This document shows, piece after piece, positions 1-8,669 of a DNA stretch of 64,000 bases. Below the pieces are notes generated by a model that was not told where the DNA came from, did not search any database, and was given only the letters and a program-made list of their open reading frames with translations. How positions within the stretch are numbered: position 1 is the first letter of the stretch; every line of letters begins with the position of its first letter. The stretch is from Pseudemcibacter sp038106445 (GTDB lineage Bacteria > Pseudomonadota > Alphaproteobacteria > Sphingomonadales > Emcibacteraceae): the NCBI GenBank assembly GCA_038106445.1, contig JAYODU010000002.1, positions 62,001 through 126,000 on the forward strand, given 5' to 3'. A program made the translations under genes and the position numbers.

Positions 1-236
1 TAATATGCTTGCCAGACATTCATTACGGCTTGCTTTCCCCGCAGCGCAGATCCATTATTCCAGAAAACCGTATCATCAGCCAAAAAGCTAGAAAAAGCAC
101 CAAAATTACGGTCTACCATTGTTTTGGCAAAAGCCCTTTCAACCTTGGCTACTTCAGTTTCTATATCATCGATTGCTTGCGCAAGTGCATCATTGCCATA
201 TACCGCGGTAAGGAAGATGAATATTAAATATTTCAT
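1..236 (-). CDS. Exported NTF2-like (SnoaL/DUF4440-type) protein, partial
   Basis: The reading frame opens at an ATG on the minus strand and is still open at the left edge, so the 3' part is missing. The first 18-20 residues form a signal peptide (MKYLIFIFLTA... ending near ALA-Q). The following helix and the stretch FSSFLADDTVFWNNGSALRG resemble the start of NTF2-like domains of the DUF4440/SnoaL kind, which fold as a small cone and often bind or convert small molecules. It begins 4 bases after the stop of the YeeE/YedE gene on the same strand, so it is probably the last gene of that transcript. The specific function is unknown. Confidence 0.7.
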   Translation of the reverse strand, partial: MKYLIFIFLTAVYGNDALAQAIDDIETEVAKVERAFAKTMVDRNFGAFSSFLADDTVFWNNGSALRGKQAVMNVWQAY

Positions 237-240
237 GATG

Positions 241-660
241 TTACGGTACCCTGGAAAATTTAAAAAATAACATGCCTGCGATCATTGATATAACAAAAAT
301 TCCCGCTTTAAATGGTTCAAGTACCAAGCCGATGAGTGCGGGTCCGGGACAAAGGCCCGCTACGCCCCACCCAATACCAAAAATGACAGATCCCATTATC
401 AAAGGACGATCAACAGTTGTTGTAGGCGGTAAAGAAAAATCTGTGCCAAGCCATGTTTTAATCATGCCACGCTGTATTATCCACGCGACTGCCATCACAA
501 CAACAGCACCACCCATTACAAACATTAGGGTAGGATCCCAGTTTCCACCAAAAATATCAAGAAAGCCACGAACACGAGCCGGATCTGCCATACCAGATAA
601 TGCTAACCCGGCACCAAAAAATAAACCGGCGACAATTGCTGCAATAATTTCTTTATTCAT
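241..660 (-). CDS. YeeE/YedE-type (DUF6691) sulfur transport half-protein
   Basis: A 139-residue membrane protein with about four hydrophobic segments. It carries two signatures of the YeeE/YedE family: GAGLALSGMADPARVRGFLD near residues 17-36 and GLCPGPAL at 102-109 with Cys104. The family includes thiosulfate uptake channels (full-length YeeE). Split half-size pairs such as this one are common in proteobacteria, often near persulfide dioxygenase genes, and are inferred to move reduced sulfur compounds. Its start overlaps the stop of the upstream half-protein by 4 bases (ATGA), so the two are translationally coupled. Confidence 0.85.
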   Translation of the reverse strand: MNKEIIAAIVAGLFFGAGLALSGMADPARVRGFLDIFGGNWDPTLMFVMGGAVVVMAVAWIIQRGMIKTWLGTDFSLPPTTTVDRPLIMGSVIFGIGWGVAGLCPGPALIGLVLEPFKAGIFVISMIAGMLFFKFSRVP

Positions 661-1094
661 TGGATACCCCCGATTAAATTAATAATTGACACAGTGATAA
701 TTGCCGCCACCATAAATATCGGTGTGGCATAAAGCGATCTTTTTGAAAGCCGCGAAAGGCCACAAACACCATGCCCACTTGTGCATCCGCTACCCATCCG
801 GGTGCCAAAACCGACCAGAAGCCCCCCTATAATCAATGTAATGTTATCGGGATAACGACTAACAACTTCGCCCGTCAATACTTGTGCAAGCCATGCACCT
901 GCAAGCAGTGAAAGCATAAATATCACTGCAAAATTACGCGATGTGCTGCCGGAGACAAGCCCAACTGCATTTGCAAAAAGCCCGCTTATACCCGCAATAC
1001 GCCCTGCAGCAAGCAACATTATTGCCGCAGCAATACCAATAAAAATACCCCCAACAAGCCCTTCCGAGATCATCATATCCTGTAAATCTATCAT
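657..1094 (-). CDS. YeeE/YedE family sulfur transport half-protein
   Basis: The partner half of the split YeeE/YedE transporter, a very hydrophobic protein of about 145 residues. The signature GSGCTSGHGVCG sits near residues 101-112 and has two cysteines. In YeeE-type channels the conserved cysteines pass thiosulfate along the pore; here transport of a reduced sulfur species is inferred from family. I use the ATG at 1094, which has AGGAA six bases upstream; a TTG codon directly before it at 1097 is the alternative. No persulfide dioxygenase or ArsR regulator, frequent neighbours of this pair, is visible in the window. Confidence 0.85.
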   Translation of the reverse strand: MIDLQDMMISEGLVGGIFIGIAAAIMLLAAGRIAGISGLFANAVGLVSGSTSRNFAVIFMLSLLAGAWLAQVLTGEVVSRYPDNITLIIGGLLVGFGTRMGSGCTSGHGVCGLSRLSKRSLYATPIFMVAAIITVSIINLIGGIQ

Positions 1095-1248
1095 CAAGTG
1101 TTCCTTAAAAATGAATCTTACTTTTTAGAATATCCTATTTTTAAGACATTGTTGAAGTGCCTTTTTTGAAAATCACACCACTTGATCTCGCATTCAAAAA
1201 GGCTTAAAAGCAATCACGAAAATTGAATAGTGCAAAGAACTTTAAATC

Positions 1249-2232
1249 ATGTCCAGTTATCTTGTCGCGGCGCTTTACAAATTTGTATCGCTACCGGATT
1301 TTGAAAAATTGCAAAAACCTATCCTTGATATCTGTGAAAAAAATCAAATCAGGGGTACCCTTCTTTTAGCCAGTGAGGGGATAAACGGCACTGTTGCCGG
1401 GCCTGAGCAAGGCGTCAGAAATCTACTTGCCTATCTAAATAAGAGAAATGAAATAGGTCCAATTATTCATAAAGAAAGCTGGGCGGAGGAAAAGCCGTTC
1501 CTGCGGATGAAAGTACGTCTTAAAAAGGAAATTGTGACCATGGGTGTGCCGGGTACTGATCCTAACAAAATAGTTGGCACTTATGTAAAACCCGAAGACT
1601 GGAACGATCTGATTTCTGACCGGGATGTGGTTCTCGTTGATACACGAAATGATTATGAAGTGGAAATAGGCACTTTTAAAGGTGCTATTGATCCAAAAAC
1701 AACAAACTTCCGTGATTTCCCTAAATGGGTGCAGGAAAATAAAGAAACACTCTCAAAGCCAAAAATTGCTATGTTTTGTACAGGTGGTATCCGCTGTGAA
1801 AAATCAACAGCTTATATGAAAGAGCAGGGATATGATGAAGTTTATCATCTGGAAGGCGGAATTTTAAAATATCTTGAAAAAATTCCCGAAGAAAAAAGCC
1901 TATGGGAAGGGGAGTGCTTTGTATTTGATAATCGGATCTCGGTGAAACATGGACTTGAGGAAGGATCATACGATCAATGCTTCGGCTGTCGTTGGCCTAT
2001 TACAGAGCAAGACAAAAAATCCGTTAAATATATAAAAGGCGTCTGCTGTCCCCGGTGTTTTGATGATACAGATGATGATAAGAAAGCCCGTTCTGCCGAG
2101 CGACAAAAACAAATTGACCTGGCCAAAAAACACGGCAAGGCTCATATGGCCGCTGATATAGAAAAACTGCGTATAGAGGCCCGCGAAGCCAAAGCCCGTT
2201 CACTTTCTGAACAACAAAAAAACAATACTTAA
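1249..2232 (+). CDS. trhO: tRNA uridine(34) hydroxylase TrhO (YceA, rhodanese-fold)
   Basis: The product hydroxylates U34 of tRNA with oxygen, the first step towards 5-(carboxy)methoxyuridine in the wobble position. The 327-residue protein has the family layout: an N-terminal acylphosphatase-like domain (LLASEGINGTVAG near residues 38-50), a central rhodanese domain with the active-site loop CTGGIRCEKS (Cys177), and a Cys-rich C-terminal part (QCFGCRWP, GVCCPRC) that probably binds metal, followed by a charged tail. Length and motifs are typical of a working enzyme. It is divergent from the sulfur transporter genes and stands alone. Confidence 0.93.
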   Translation: MSSYLVAALYKFVSLPDFEKLQKPILDICEKNQIRGTLLLASEGINGTVAGPEQGVRNLLAYLNKRNEIGPIIHKESWAEEKPFLRMKVRLKKEIVTMGVPGTDPNKIVGTYVKPEDWNDLISDRDVVLVDTRNDYEVEIGTFKGAIDPKTTNFRDFPKWVQENKETLSKPKIAMFCTGGIRCEKSTAYMKEQGYDEVYHLEGGILKYLEKIPEEKSLWEGECFVFDNRISVKHGLEEGSYDQCFGCRWPITEQDKKSVKYIKGVCCPRCFDDTDDDKKARSAERQKQIDLAKKHGKAHMAADIEKLRIEAREAKARSLSEQQKNNT

Positions 2233-2243
2233 ACTATATAAGT

Positions 2244-3005
2244 TTATTCAGTTTCCTTGCCATCCAGATAATCAATAGCTTCTACGAGCATACCTCTGTT
2301 TAAATTTTGTGATCTGTTCAATCTGCCGGATCTAACAAATTTTACATTTTCAATCCCGGCATCCCTATACGTCCTTAACTCTTGCGAGTTGTCTATTTGT
2401 GTTGTTCTGTCCCTGCCAGCTATAAAATAATATCTGTTTTCACGCATTAAATGCACGAGTTCCGGTTCTTCGTCCCGCCATGTTGCTGGGTTGCAATTTA
2501 TATATATCGCCCCTTTGAAAATGTTGGGGTATAATTGTGCTATAGCACCAACATTGTTACAGACGCGAACTGATGATGTATAAATCCGGCGAGTATTAAT
2601 TTTATAACGTTGTTGCAAAACCAGCGGCGCCATAACGCTAATAAAAAGTTCTTTATACCTCGGATATTCTCCCCCTTTACCAATGATCCGGATCAGAACC
2701 ATATTCCGTTCTTCCATGGCTGTTTGCCAACCATTAGGATCATCAACTTCACTACCGTAAAACTGAAAAAGTAATACACCTGGCGGGTTGGCCGGATCAT
2801 AATTTTCCGGAACGAAAACATTCCATGTAACTTCTTCATCAATATCAAGGTGTTCAGCAAAACTATTAGCTGTTTCCTTGCCCAGAACGGCTTCGCTGGT
2901 ACTTGTGATCCTAATAGATCCGGTATTCACTTCTTGTGCATTGGCAACCAAACCAGACAGGATTAAAGCAAAAATCATAGAAATTATATTAAATATAAAA
3001 AACAT
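2244..3005 (-). CDS. Exported alpha/beta-hydrolase-like protein of unknown function
   Basis: A 253-residue protein with an N-terminal signal peptide ending near VANA-Q. Residues about 60-90 (WNVFVPENYDP...PGVLLFQFYGS) and the segment RRIYTSSVRVCNNVGAIAQLYPNIF around residues 143-167 follow the fold pattern of PHB-depolymerase/esterase-like alpha/beta hydrolases. The position that should carry the G-x-S-x-G nucleophile elbow reads S-V-R-V-C, so the catalytic serine appears to be missing. It may be a non-catalytic binding protein. It converges with trhO, 11 bases away. Confidence 0.6.
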   Translation of the reverse strand: MFFIFNIISMIFALILSGLVANAQEVNTGSIRITSTSEAVLGKETANSFAEHLDIDEEVTWNVFVPENYDPANPPGVLLFQFYGSEVDDPNGWQTAMEERNMVLIRIIGKGGEYPRYKELFISVMAPLVLQQRYKINTRRIYTSSVRVCNNVGAIAQLYPNIFKGAIYINCNPATWRDEEPELVHLMRENRYYFIAGRDRTTQIDNSQELRTYRDAGIENVKFVRSGRLNRSQNLNRGMLVEAIDYLDGKETE

Positions 3006-3073
3006 TATTTCTCCCCAAAATTATTATTTTTGTTAGTACGTACAGACCTAGTATAGCAGATAAATATGAGTTT

Positions 3074-3553
3074 TTAACGAAAATCATCCAAAAGATAGGC
3101 CCAGCGTTGATGATCACAGTATTTATCACCAATTTGCAGGAACTTTCTTGAGAAACCTTCTTTTGTAAAACCCATTGATTTTACCAGCGCTATCGAAGCA
3201 CTATTCCCAGGCTGGATGTTTGCTTCAACTCTGTTTAAACCAATTTTTAAGAACGCGTGTTCAAGCACCAGATGAATGGCTTCTTTCATGTAACCTTTCC
3301 CCGACTGCTTCTCATCGGCGTAATAACCAAGACTGGCAGATGAGAAGGGGTCAAGACGGATAGAATTCAGATTCATAACACCAACAAATTCTTTGGTATC
3401 CTTGGTAAATACAAAGAAACCAAGTAACTTTCCCATTTTAATGCGGCGGATATATTGATCAAAATATTTTGGATCTCCCGACACATAAACCCATGGTTCG
3501 TGAAAGTTTCTATTTTTACGGACGAAATCAACAAACGTCTTTTTATGTGACAT
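3074..3553 (-). CDS. RimJ/RimL-like GNAT N-acetyltransferase (5' end interrupted)
   Basis: The 159 residues cover most of a RimJ/RimL-type GNAT domain: LGYYADEKQSGKGYMKEAIH carries the acetyl-CoA loop (Q/R-x-x-G-x-G/A pattern) and VEANIQPGNSASIALVKSMGF is the family C-terminal signature. Typical members have about 20 more residues at the N-terminus. Those residues can be read upstream in the same frame (ATG at 3632-3634, ending ...GEKVEL) but are cut off by a TAA at 3563-3565, ten bases before this ATG. Either translation restarts here or the gene is newly inactivated. The substrate is unknown. It lies just downstream of parC on the same strand. Confidence 0.75.
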   Translation of the reverse strand: MSHKKTFVDFVRKNRNFHEPWVYVSGDPKYFDQYIRRIKMGKLLGFFVFTKDTKEFVGVMNLNSIRLDPFSSASLGYYADEKQSGKGYMKEAIHLVLEHAFLKIGLNRVEANIQPGNSASIALVKSMGFTKEGFSRKFLQIGDKYCDHQRWAYLLDDFR

Positions 3554-3562
3554 TGATGGAAA

Positions 3563-3634
3563 TTATAACTCAACTTTTTCCCCACGGGCAATCGTCTGGG
3601 TAAATACGGCCTTAAGGGGTGCGAAATTTACCAT
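3563..3634 (-). pseudogene. Stop-separated N-terminal fragment of the GNAT gene
   Basis: A 23-codon frame in the same phase as the GNAT gene that ends in TAA at 3563-3565. Reading through the stop gives EKVEL-[stop]-FPSMSHKKTF, which lines up with the first strand and helix of RimJ/RimL proteins (usually ...LRPP...). One or two base changes in a sense codon, for instance for Arg, would explain the stop. This could be genuine decay or a sequencing error. Confidence 0.5.
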
Positions 3635-3652
3635 GCGTTATACCTTCAAATC

Positions 3653-5890
3653 TCATCTTGAAAATTTATTATTTGAAGGAAAGCCGTGTGGAGGGAAACG
3701 GCCAACCTGTCCACGTTTTCCTGTCCAGGGCAAAAGATCCGTTTCATTTCGTATTTTACCGCCTCGCATTTCCCAACTAATTCCTTCTTCAGCTTTAAAG
3801 CTGATGATGTCGCCCAGTTTACCGCCTTTATATTTTTGAAGTATAGCCCCACGCCCTTTTGTCATTTCAGGCATTTGATCAAGCGAAAAAATAAGCAATT
3901 TTCGATTTTGCCCGACAATGGCAATATGATCATGATCTTTTTCTATAGTCCGGGCCAGTGCGGCTTTATTTTTACCGTCTTCAACGTTCATTACCTGTTT
4001 GCCGTTTTTAGTGCTGGCGACTACTTTATCGGCTTCTGCCATAAACCCGCGACCAGTTTCCGATGCGATAATCAACTTGCTTCCGGGTTCATATTTGGAA
4101 AGAGATACAATATCTTCATCATTACCCAAATCAATCATCAACCTTACCGGCTCACCATGACCACGCCCACCCGGCAATTTATCTGCACCAATAGTATAAA
4201 ACCGGCCATTACTCGCAAATAACAGGACTTTATCTGTTGTCTGGCAATAAAAGGAAAACTTAAGATCGTCACCTTCTTTAAATTTGATTTTATCGTCAAT
4301 CGCAACATGGCCGCGCATCGCACGGATCCAGCCCATTTTTGAACAGATTACGGTTACAGGTTCTTTTTCTATCAAAGCATCAAGTGGGATAATCGCTGCT
4401 TCCGGGGCATCCGCAAATTCACTGCGTCTTTCCCCAATATCGGTATTTTTACCAAAATTTTCACGTATTGCACGAATATCCTTGGCAATCTGCTGCCAGC
4501 GGAGTTCCTCACTGCCCAGAAGAGCAAGAAGCTTATCCCTTTCTGCCTCTAAATCGCGATGTTCGCTTTTCAGTTCCATTTCTTCCAATTTCCGAAGGGA
4601 ACGCAGTCTCATGTTTAGAATTGCTTCAGCCTGTACTTCAGTAAGCTTAAAAGTATCCATCAGGCATTTTTTAACGTCATCTTCCTCGCGGATGATACGT
4701 ATAACTTCATCAAGGTTTAAAAAGGCAATAAGATACCCTTCAAGAACCTCAAGGCGATGACCGATTTTCTCAAGACGGTATTTGGAACGCCGAATAAGAA
4801 CATCCTGACGATGATTGAGAAAAGCCTGCAATACCTCACGCAAATTCATAACGCGGGGCATTTTTCCACCTTCTAATACGTTCATGTTTAATGAAAATCG
4901 TGATTCAAGCTCGGTGAGTTTAAAAAGTGATTCCATTAGAGTATCCGGATCCACCGAACGGCTTTTTGGCTCAAACACAATACGAATGTCTTCTGAACTT
5001 TCATCCATAACATCCGTAAGAATTGGTATTTTTTTCTGATAAATAAGGTCAGCAATTTTTTCTATAAGTTTTGATTTTTGCACCTGATAGGGTATTTCCG
5101 TTACCACAATCTGGTACATACCGCGACCTGTGTCTTCGACATGCCATCTGGCACGTATCCGGAAGCTCCCGCGCCCTGTATCATACGCATCAATAATATT
5201 TTCTTTTGGTTCAACAATGATTCCACCAGTCGGGAAGTCCGGTCCCTGCATAAAATCAACCAGCGTCGCTGTACGGGCATTCGGCGTTTTGATTAAATGC
5301 AACAGTGCCTGACAAATCTCATCAACATTATGAGGGGGGATTGAGGTTGCCATCCCCACAGCGATCCCCATGGCACCATTTGCCAGAAGATTGGGGAAAT
5401 TTGCCGGCATAACTGTTGGCTCTTGTTCTTCCCCGTCATATGTATCCCTAAAATCAACGGTATCTTTATCAATATCCTCCATTAATGCCATAGCGACGCT
5501 GGTCATGCGTGCTTCGGTATAACGCATGGCGGCCGCATTATCCCCGTCAATGTTGCCGAAATTTCCCTGCCCATCAACAAGCGGGTAACGCACTGCAAAT
5601 TCCTGACTAAGGCGAACCATAGCATCATAAACCGATTGATCGCCATGTGGATGGTATTTACCAATCACATCGCCAACAACACGGGCACATTTTTTAAAGC
5701 CTGTATCCGGGTTAAGCTTTAATTGACGCATCGCGTATAGCAGTCTGCGATGCACCGGTTTTAATCCGTCCCTAACATCAGGAAGGGAACGGGACATAAT
5801 AGTTGAAAGGGCATAGGAAAGATAGCGTTCGCCCAGCGTCTCGCTGAGTGGTGCATCTAAGATTATATCTTGGGAAGCTTCTGTATTCAT
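3653..5890 (-). CDS. parC: DNA topoisomerase IV subunit A
   Basis: The DNA-cleaving subunit of topoisomerase IV, which decatenates daughter chromosomes with ParE. The 745-residue length is usual. The winged-helix domain has GKYHPHGDQSVYDAMV at residues 77-92 and the active-site Tyr124 in AAAMRYTEARM. The tower and coiled-coil region follow, and the last about 230 residues form the C-terminal beta-pinwheel. The quinolone-determining positions equivalent to E. coli ParC Ser80 and Glu84 are Gln85 and Asp89; I recall Gln at the first position in other alphaproteobacterial ParC, so it need not mean acquired resistance. recO lies directly upstream on the same strand. Confidence 0.97.
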   Translation of the reverse strand: MNTEASQDIILDAPLSETLGERYLSYALSTIMSRSLPDVRDGLKPVHRRLLYAMRQLKLNPDTGFKKCARVVGDVIGKYHPHGDQSVYDAMVRLSQEFAVRYPLVDGQGNFGNIDGDNAAAMRYTEARMTSVAMALMEDIDKDTVDFRDTYDGEEQEPTVMPANFPNLLANGAMGIAVGMATSIPPHNVDEICQALLHLIKTPNARTATLVDFMQGPDFPTGGIIVEPKENIIDAYDTGRGSFRIRARWHVEDTGRGMYQIVVTEIPYQVQKSKLIEKIADLIYQKKIPILTDVMDESSEDIRIVFEPKSRSVDPDTLMESLFKLTELESRFSLNMNVLEGGKMPRVMNLREVLQAFLNHRQDVLIRRSKYRLEKIGHRLEVLEGYLIAFLNLDEVIRIIREEDDVKKCLMDTFKLTEVQAEAILNMRLRSLRKLEEMELKSEHRDLEAERDKLLALLGSEELRWQQIAKDIRAIRENFGKNTDIGERRSEFADAPEAAIIPLDALIEKEPVTVICSKMGWIRAMRGHVAIDDKIKFKEGDDLKFSFYCQTTDKVLLFASNGRFYTIGADKLPGGRGHGEPVRLMIDLGNDEDIVSLSKYEPGSKLIIASETGRGFMAEADKVVASTKNGKQVMNVEDGKNKAALARTIEKDHDHIAIVGQNRKLLIFSLDQMPEMTKGRGAILQKYKGGKLGDIISFKAEEGISWEMRGGKIRNETDLLPWTGKRGQVGRFPPHGFPSNNKFSR

Positions 5891-5962
5891 AGCGTTACTA
5901 TAACAATCTGCGCGTCAGGATAAAGCGGAAAATAAAGCATTGCTCAATTAATTTAACGTATT

Positions 5963-6691
5963 TTAAAGAATATGGTCTTCAAGCATTCTTCGTGCCTGTG
6001 GCAGGTTTTTCCCATGTGGAGCCAGCATATCCCTTTTCATAAAAAATGCAGTCAATTTGAGACCATTTTCAATGTCACTATCAGTCGGTTCCTTTTTACT
6101 GTCTGCCAAGAATGCCGGCAAAATAAGCAACCTGTTTTTATAGGGTTCTCCGGCTTCACGGTTAACAGCCCGCCCGGACTTTGGGGATACATAATAAAGG
6201 CCTTCTTTGCTGCCACTGGCGGCACATTCATCAAGGTGAAGGCCAAACCCAAGTTCTGCAAGTAGGCCAATTTCCCATCTTACCAGCAGCGGTGCCCAGC
6301 TTTTTATATCATCATCCGCTTCCGCCAACAGATCAAAAAAAGCAAGAAGTCCGGCATAAAGTTTTTCGTGCGCTTCATTTTCAGCAAGTGCAACGGATAA
6401 CAGACTACAACAGCTGTTCATGGCAGCAAGTTTTGCAGGGTTATAAAGAAAACTTACCGACCGCGCATTTTTAAGTTCAACAGTATATGTTCCCAGATGG
6501 GTCTCAAGGCGTCCACGCCACTTAACCACGACTTCATTACCGGGTTGAATCTCCCCGCGCTTGTTACGACCATAGCCACCTTTTAAAATACCGCAGTGTC
6601 TTCCATGATCTTTTGTGAGTACATCAAGGATAGCATCATATTCACCATATTTCCGTGCGCTTAAAATTATCCCCTGATCATGCCATTCCAT
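5963..6691 (-). CDS. recO: DNA repair protein RecO
   Basis: RecO helps RecR load RecA on single-stranded DNA coated by SSB. The 242-residue protein begins with the family N-terminal OB-fold (MEWHDQGIILSARKYGEYDAI, then LTKDHGRHCGILKGGYGRNKRG) and continues with the helical C-terminal domain. It precedes parC by about 70 bases on the same strand, a common arrangement in alphaproteobacteria. The ATG is preceded by a weak purine stretch. Confidence 0.93.
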   Translation of the reverse strand: MEWHDQGIILSARKYGEYDAILDVLTKDHGRHCGILKGGYGRNKRGEIQPGNEVVVKWRGRLETHLGTYTVELKNARSVSFLYNPAKLAAMNSCCSLLSVALAENEAHEKLYAGLLAFFDLLAEADDDIKSWAPLLVRWEIGLLAELGFGLHLDECAASGSKEGLYYVSPKSGRAVNREAGEPYKNRLLILPAFLADSKKEPTDSDIENGLKLTAFFMKRDMLAPHGKNLPQARRMLEDHIL

Positions 6692-6843
6692 TGAATAAAT
6701 ATCCTTAAGTTTATTTTATCTTAAAGCAGGACATTATCATTTGTAAATCAGGACCTATCCAACATGCTTAATATTTTTTTAAGCATAAAGGGGTAAGTTA
6801 TAATTTACATTAGATAACGAAATAACCATTTTGGGTCAAAGGC

Positions 6844-7956
6844 TTGCTAAAAATTAATCATAACTATCTGACGGCTATTATTGATGCGACACCAAATGCC
6901 ATTTTTATAAAGGATGAAGATGGCAAATATCTAATGATCAATAAAAAAGGAGCAGCATCAGTTGGCCTTAAGGTTAAAGATTTTATTGGAAAGGATGACA
7001 GTGAAATTTTCCCACCGGAATTTGCAAAACGTGTCATGGAACTTGACCGCAGCGTATTTGACGGAACACCCCATAATGGCGAAGAACGTGTAAGTGACGA
7101 TTTGGTATTTCATAGTCACAAATTCATTTTACATGATAAAAAAAGGGGAGACCGAGTTCTCGCAGGGATTTCAACAGATATAACTGAACAGACAAAGGCA
7201 AGACAGGAGCTAGAAGAAGCAAAGCACCGAGCCGAAGAAGCTAGCAAGCATAAAAGTCTTTTTTTACAGAATATGAGCCACGAGCTTAGGACACCGCTTA
7301 ATGCCATTATCGGATTTTCCAACATTCTGTCCGGTGAAAGTGGTGTTGCACCGCAACCTGATGATGAAAGCTTTAAGGAATATGCAAAGCTTATAAATTC
7401 AAGCGGCATCCATTTGCTGGCGATTATAAATGATCTACTTGATCTTTCCAAAATTGAAGCCGGGGAACAACAGTTCGTCGAAAGTGAAATAGATGTCGGT
7501 TATGTCGTTGAAACCTGCATTCAGACACTCAGCGGGCTTGCAAAAGAAAAAAGCATCACAATCAAAGAAGAACTACCACCAAAGTTTATCACTATTAAGG
7601 GGAACGAAAAAATTCTCCGCCAAATGACATTTAACCTGCTATCCAATGCAATAAAATATTCTGCACCTGATACAGAAGTTACAGTTCTTCTATGCATAAG
7701 AAACAGTGGGGGCATTGATATTTCAATTATAGATCAGGGGATTGGAATGACAGAAGAAGATCTGATCACAGCGATGATCCCGTTCAGACGGGCAGCACAG
7801 GCCAAGAATTCCGAAATTTCAGGGACGGGCCTTGGATTACCTCTGGTTGATGCCTTTATCAAACTGTTTGAAGGAAATCTGAATATTAAGAGCCAGCAGG
7901 GCACCGGTACCACTGCCACACTACATTTTCCACCTGAAAGATCGGTGATAATATAA
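6844..7956 (+). CDS. Soluble PAS-domain sensor histidine kinase, orphan
   Basis: A 370-residue kinase with no membrane segment, so it probably senses a cytoplasmic signal. An N-terminal PAS domain (residues about 8-115, with ATPNAIFIKDEDGKYLMIN) is followed by a short coiled coil, a HisKA domain with the phospho-acceptor His146 in NMSHELRTPLNAI, and an HATPase domain with N box NLLSNAIKYS, G1 DQGIGM and G2 GTGLGLPLV. No response regulator gene is adjacent. The start is a TTG; an in-frame stop at 6823-6825 rules out a longer form. It sits between recO and lexA and converges with lexA, the two stops being 3 bases apart. Confidence 0.9.
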   Translation: MLKINHNYLTAIIDATPNAIFIKDEDGKYLMINKKGAASVGLKVKDFIGKDDSEIFPPEFAKRVMELDRSVFDGTPHNGEERVSDDLVFHSHKFILHDKKRGDRVLAGISTDITEQTKARQELEEAKHRAEEASKHKSLFLQNMSHELRTPLNAIIGFSNILSGESGVAPQPDDESFKEYAKLINSSGIHLLAIINDLLDLSKIEAGEQQFVESEIDVGYVVETCIQTLSGLAKEKSITIKEELPPKFITIKGNEKILRQMTFNLLSNAIKYSAPDTEVTVLLCIRNSGGIDISIIDQGIGMTEEDLITAMIPFRRAAQAKNSEISGTGLGLPLVDAFIKLFEGNLNIKSQQGTGTTATLHFPPERSVII

Positions 7957-7959
7957 CTC

Positions 7960-8619
7960 TTAATGATACTGCCGGATAAGTCCCACAAGACGCCCCTGAA
8001 TACGTACCCTGTTTGCCGGATAAATTTGAGTTTCATAGTCCGGGTTTGCCGGTTCAAGCGCAACATCAGGACCACGTTTTCGCAGTGTTTTAAGGGTTGC
8101 TTCTTCTTCATCAACAAGCGCGACAACGATCTGGCCATTGTGGGCGTTGTCACAGCGTTCAATTAAGACGCGGTCCCCGTCAAGAATACCTTCATTGATC
8201 ATACTGTCACCATCCACATCAAGCGCATAATAACTGCCTGAACCGAGCATGGAAGCAGGAACACCAATATTTTCATATTGTTCCAATGCCTCAATAGGGG
8301 TACCCGCGGCAATTTTCCCATGAAGCGGTATTTCGGTAATCTGCGGATCAATTTCATGTGTCCGCCCAAAATCAGGACGAAACAGATTGGATGAACTATC
8401 CTCATCTTCCGGTAATTTTATCACTTCAAGCGCCCGCGCCCGATTAGGAAGCCTGCGTAAGAAACCGCGTTCTTCAAGTGCATTGATAAGGCGGTGAATA
8501 CCTGATTTTGATTTGAGATCAAGTGCCACTTTCATTTCTTCAAACGATGGGGCAACCCCATCTTCCGATAGGCGTTCATGAATTAGCATCAAAAGTGTAT
8601 GTTGTTTCTTCGTGAGCAT
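7960..8619 (-). CDS. lexA: SOS repressor LexA
   Basis: LexA represses DNA-damage genes and cleaves itself when RecA is activated. The 219-residue protein has an N-terminal winged helix-turn-helix (MLTKKQHTLLMLIHERL ... SKSGIHRLINALEERGFL), a cleavage site Ala-Gly in GKIAAGTP, and the S24 protease domain with the Ser in VDGDSMINEG and the Lys in EEATLKTL. A GGAGG ribosome binding site lies six bases before the ATG. The upstream region carries a -35 like TTGACA and GAAC repeats consistent with autoregulation. Confidence 0.96.
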   Translation of the reverse strand: MLTKKQHTLLMLIHERLSEDGVAPSFEEMKVALDLKSKSGIHRLINALEERGFLRRLPNRARALEVIKLPEDEDSSSNLFRPDFGRTHEIDPQITEIPLHGKIAAGTPIEALEQYENIGVPASMLGSGSYYALDVDGDSMINEGILDGDRVLIERCDNAHNGQIVVALVDEEEATLKTLRKRGPDVALEPANPDYETQIYPANRVRIQGRLVGLIRQYH

Positions 8620-8669
8620 TTAAAACCTCCGCTTATTGGGCCCCAAATTTCATTAATTCATCTATCTTT

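Noticed and set aside
1155..1213. Imperfect inverted repeat GCCTTTTTTGAA / TTCAAAAAGGC before trhO
   Set aside because: A long loop, one unmatched base and A/T-rich arms make chance likely.
3653..5890. Quinolone resistance from Gln85 in ParC
   Set aside because: As far as I recall, Gln at this position occurs naturally in alphaproteobacterial ParC, so it is not evidence of selected resistance.
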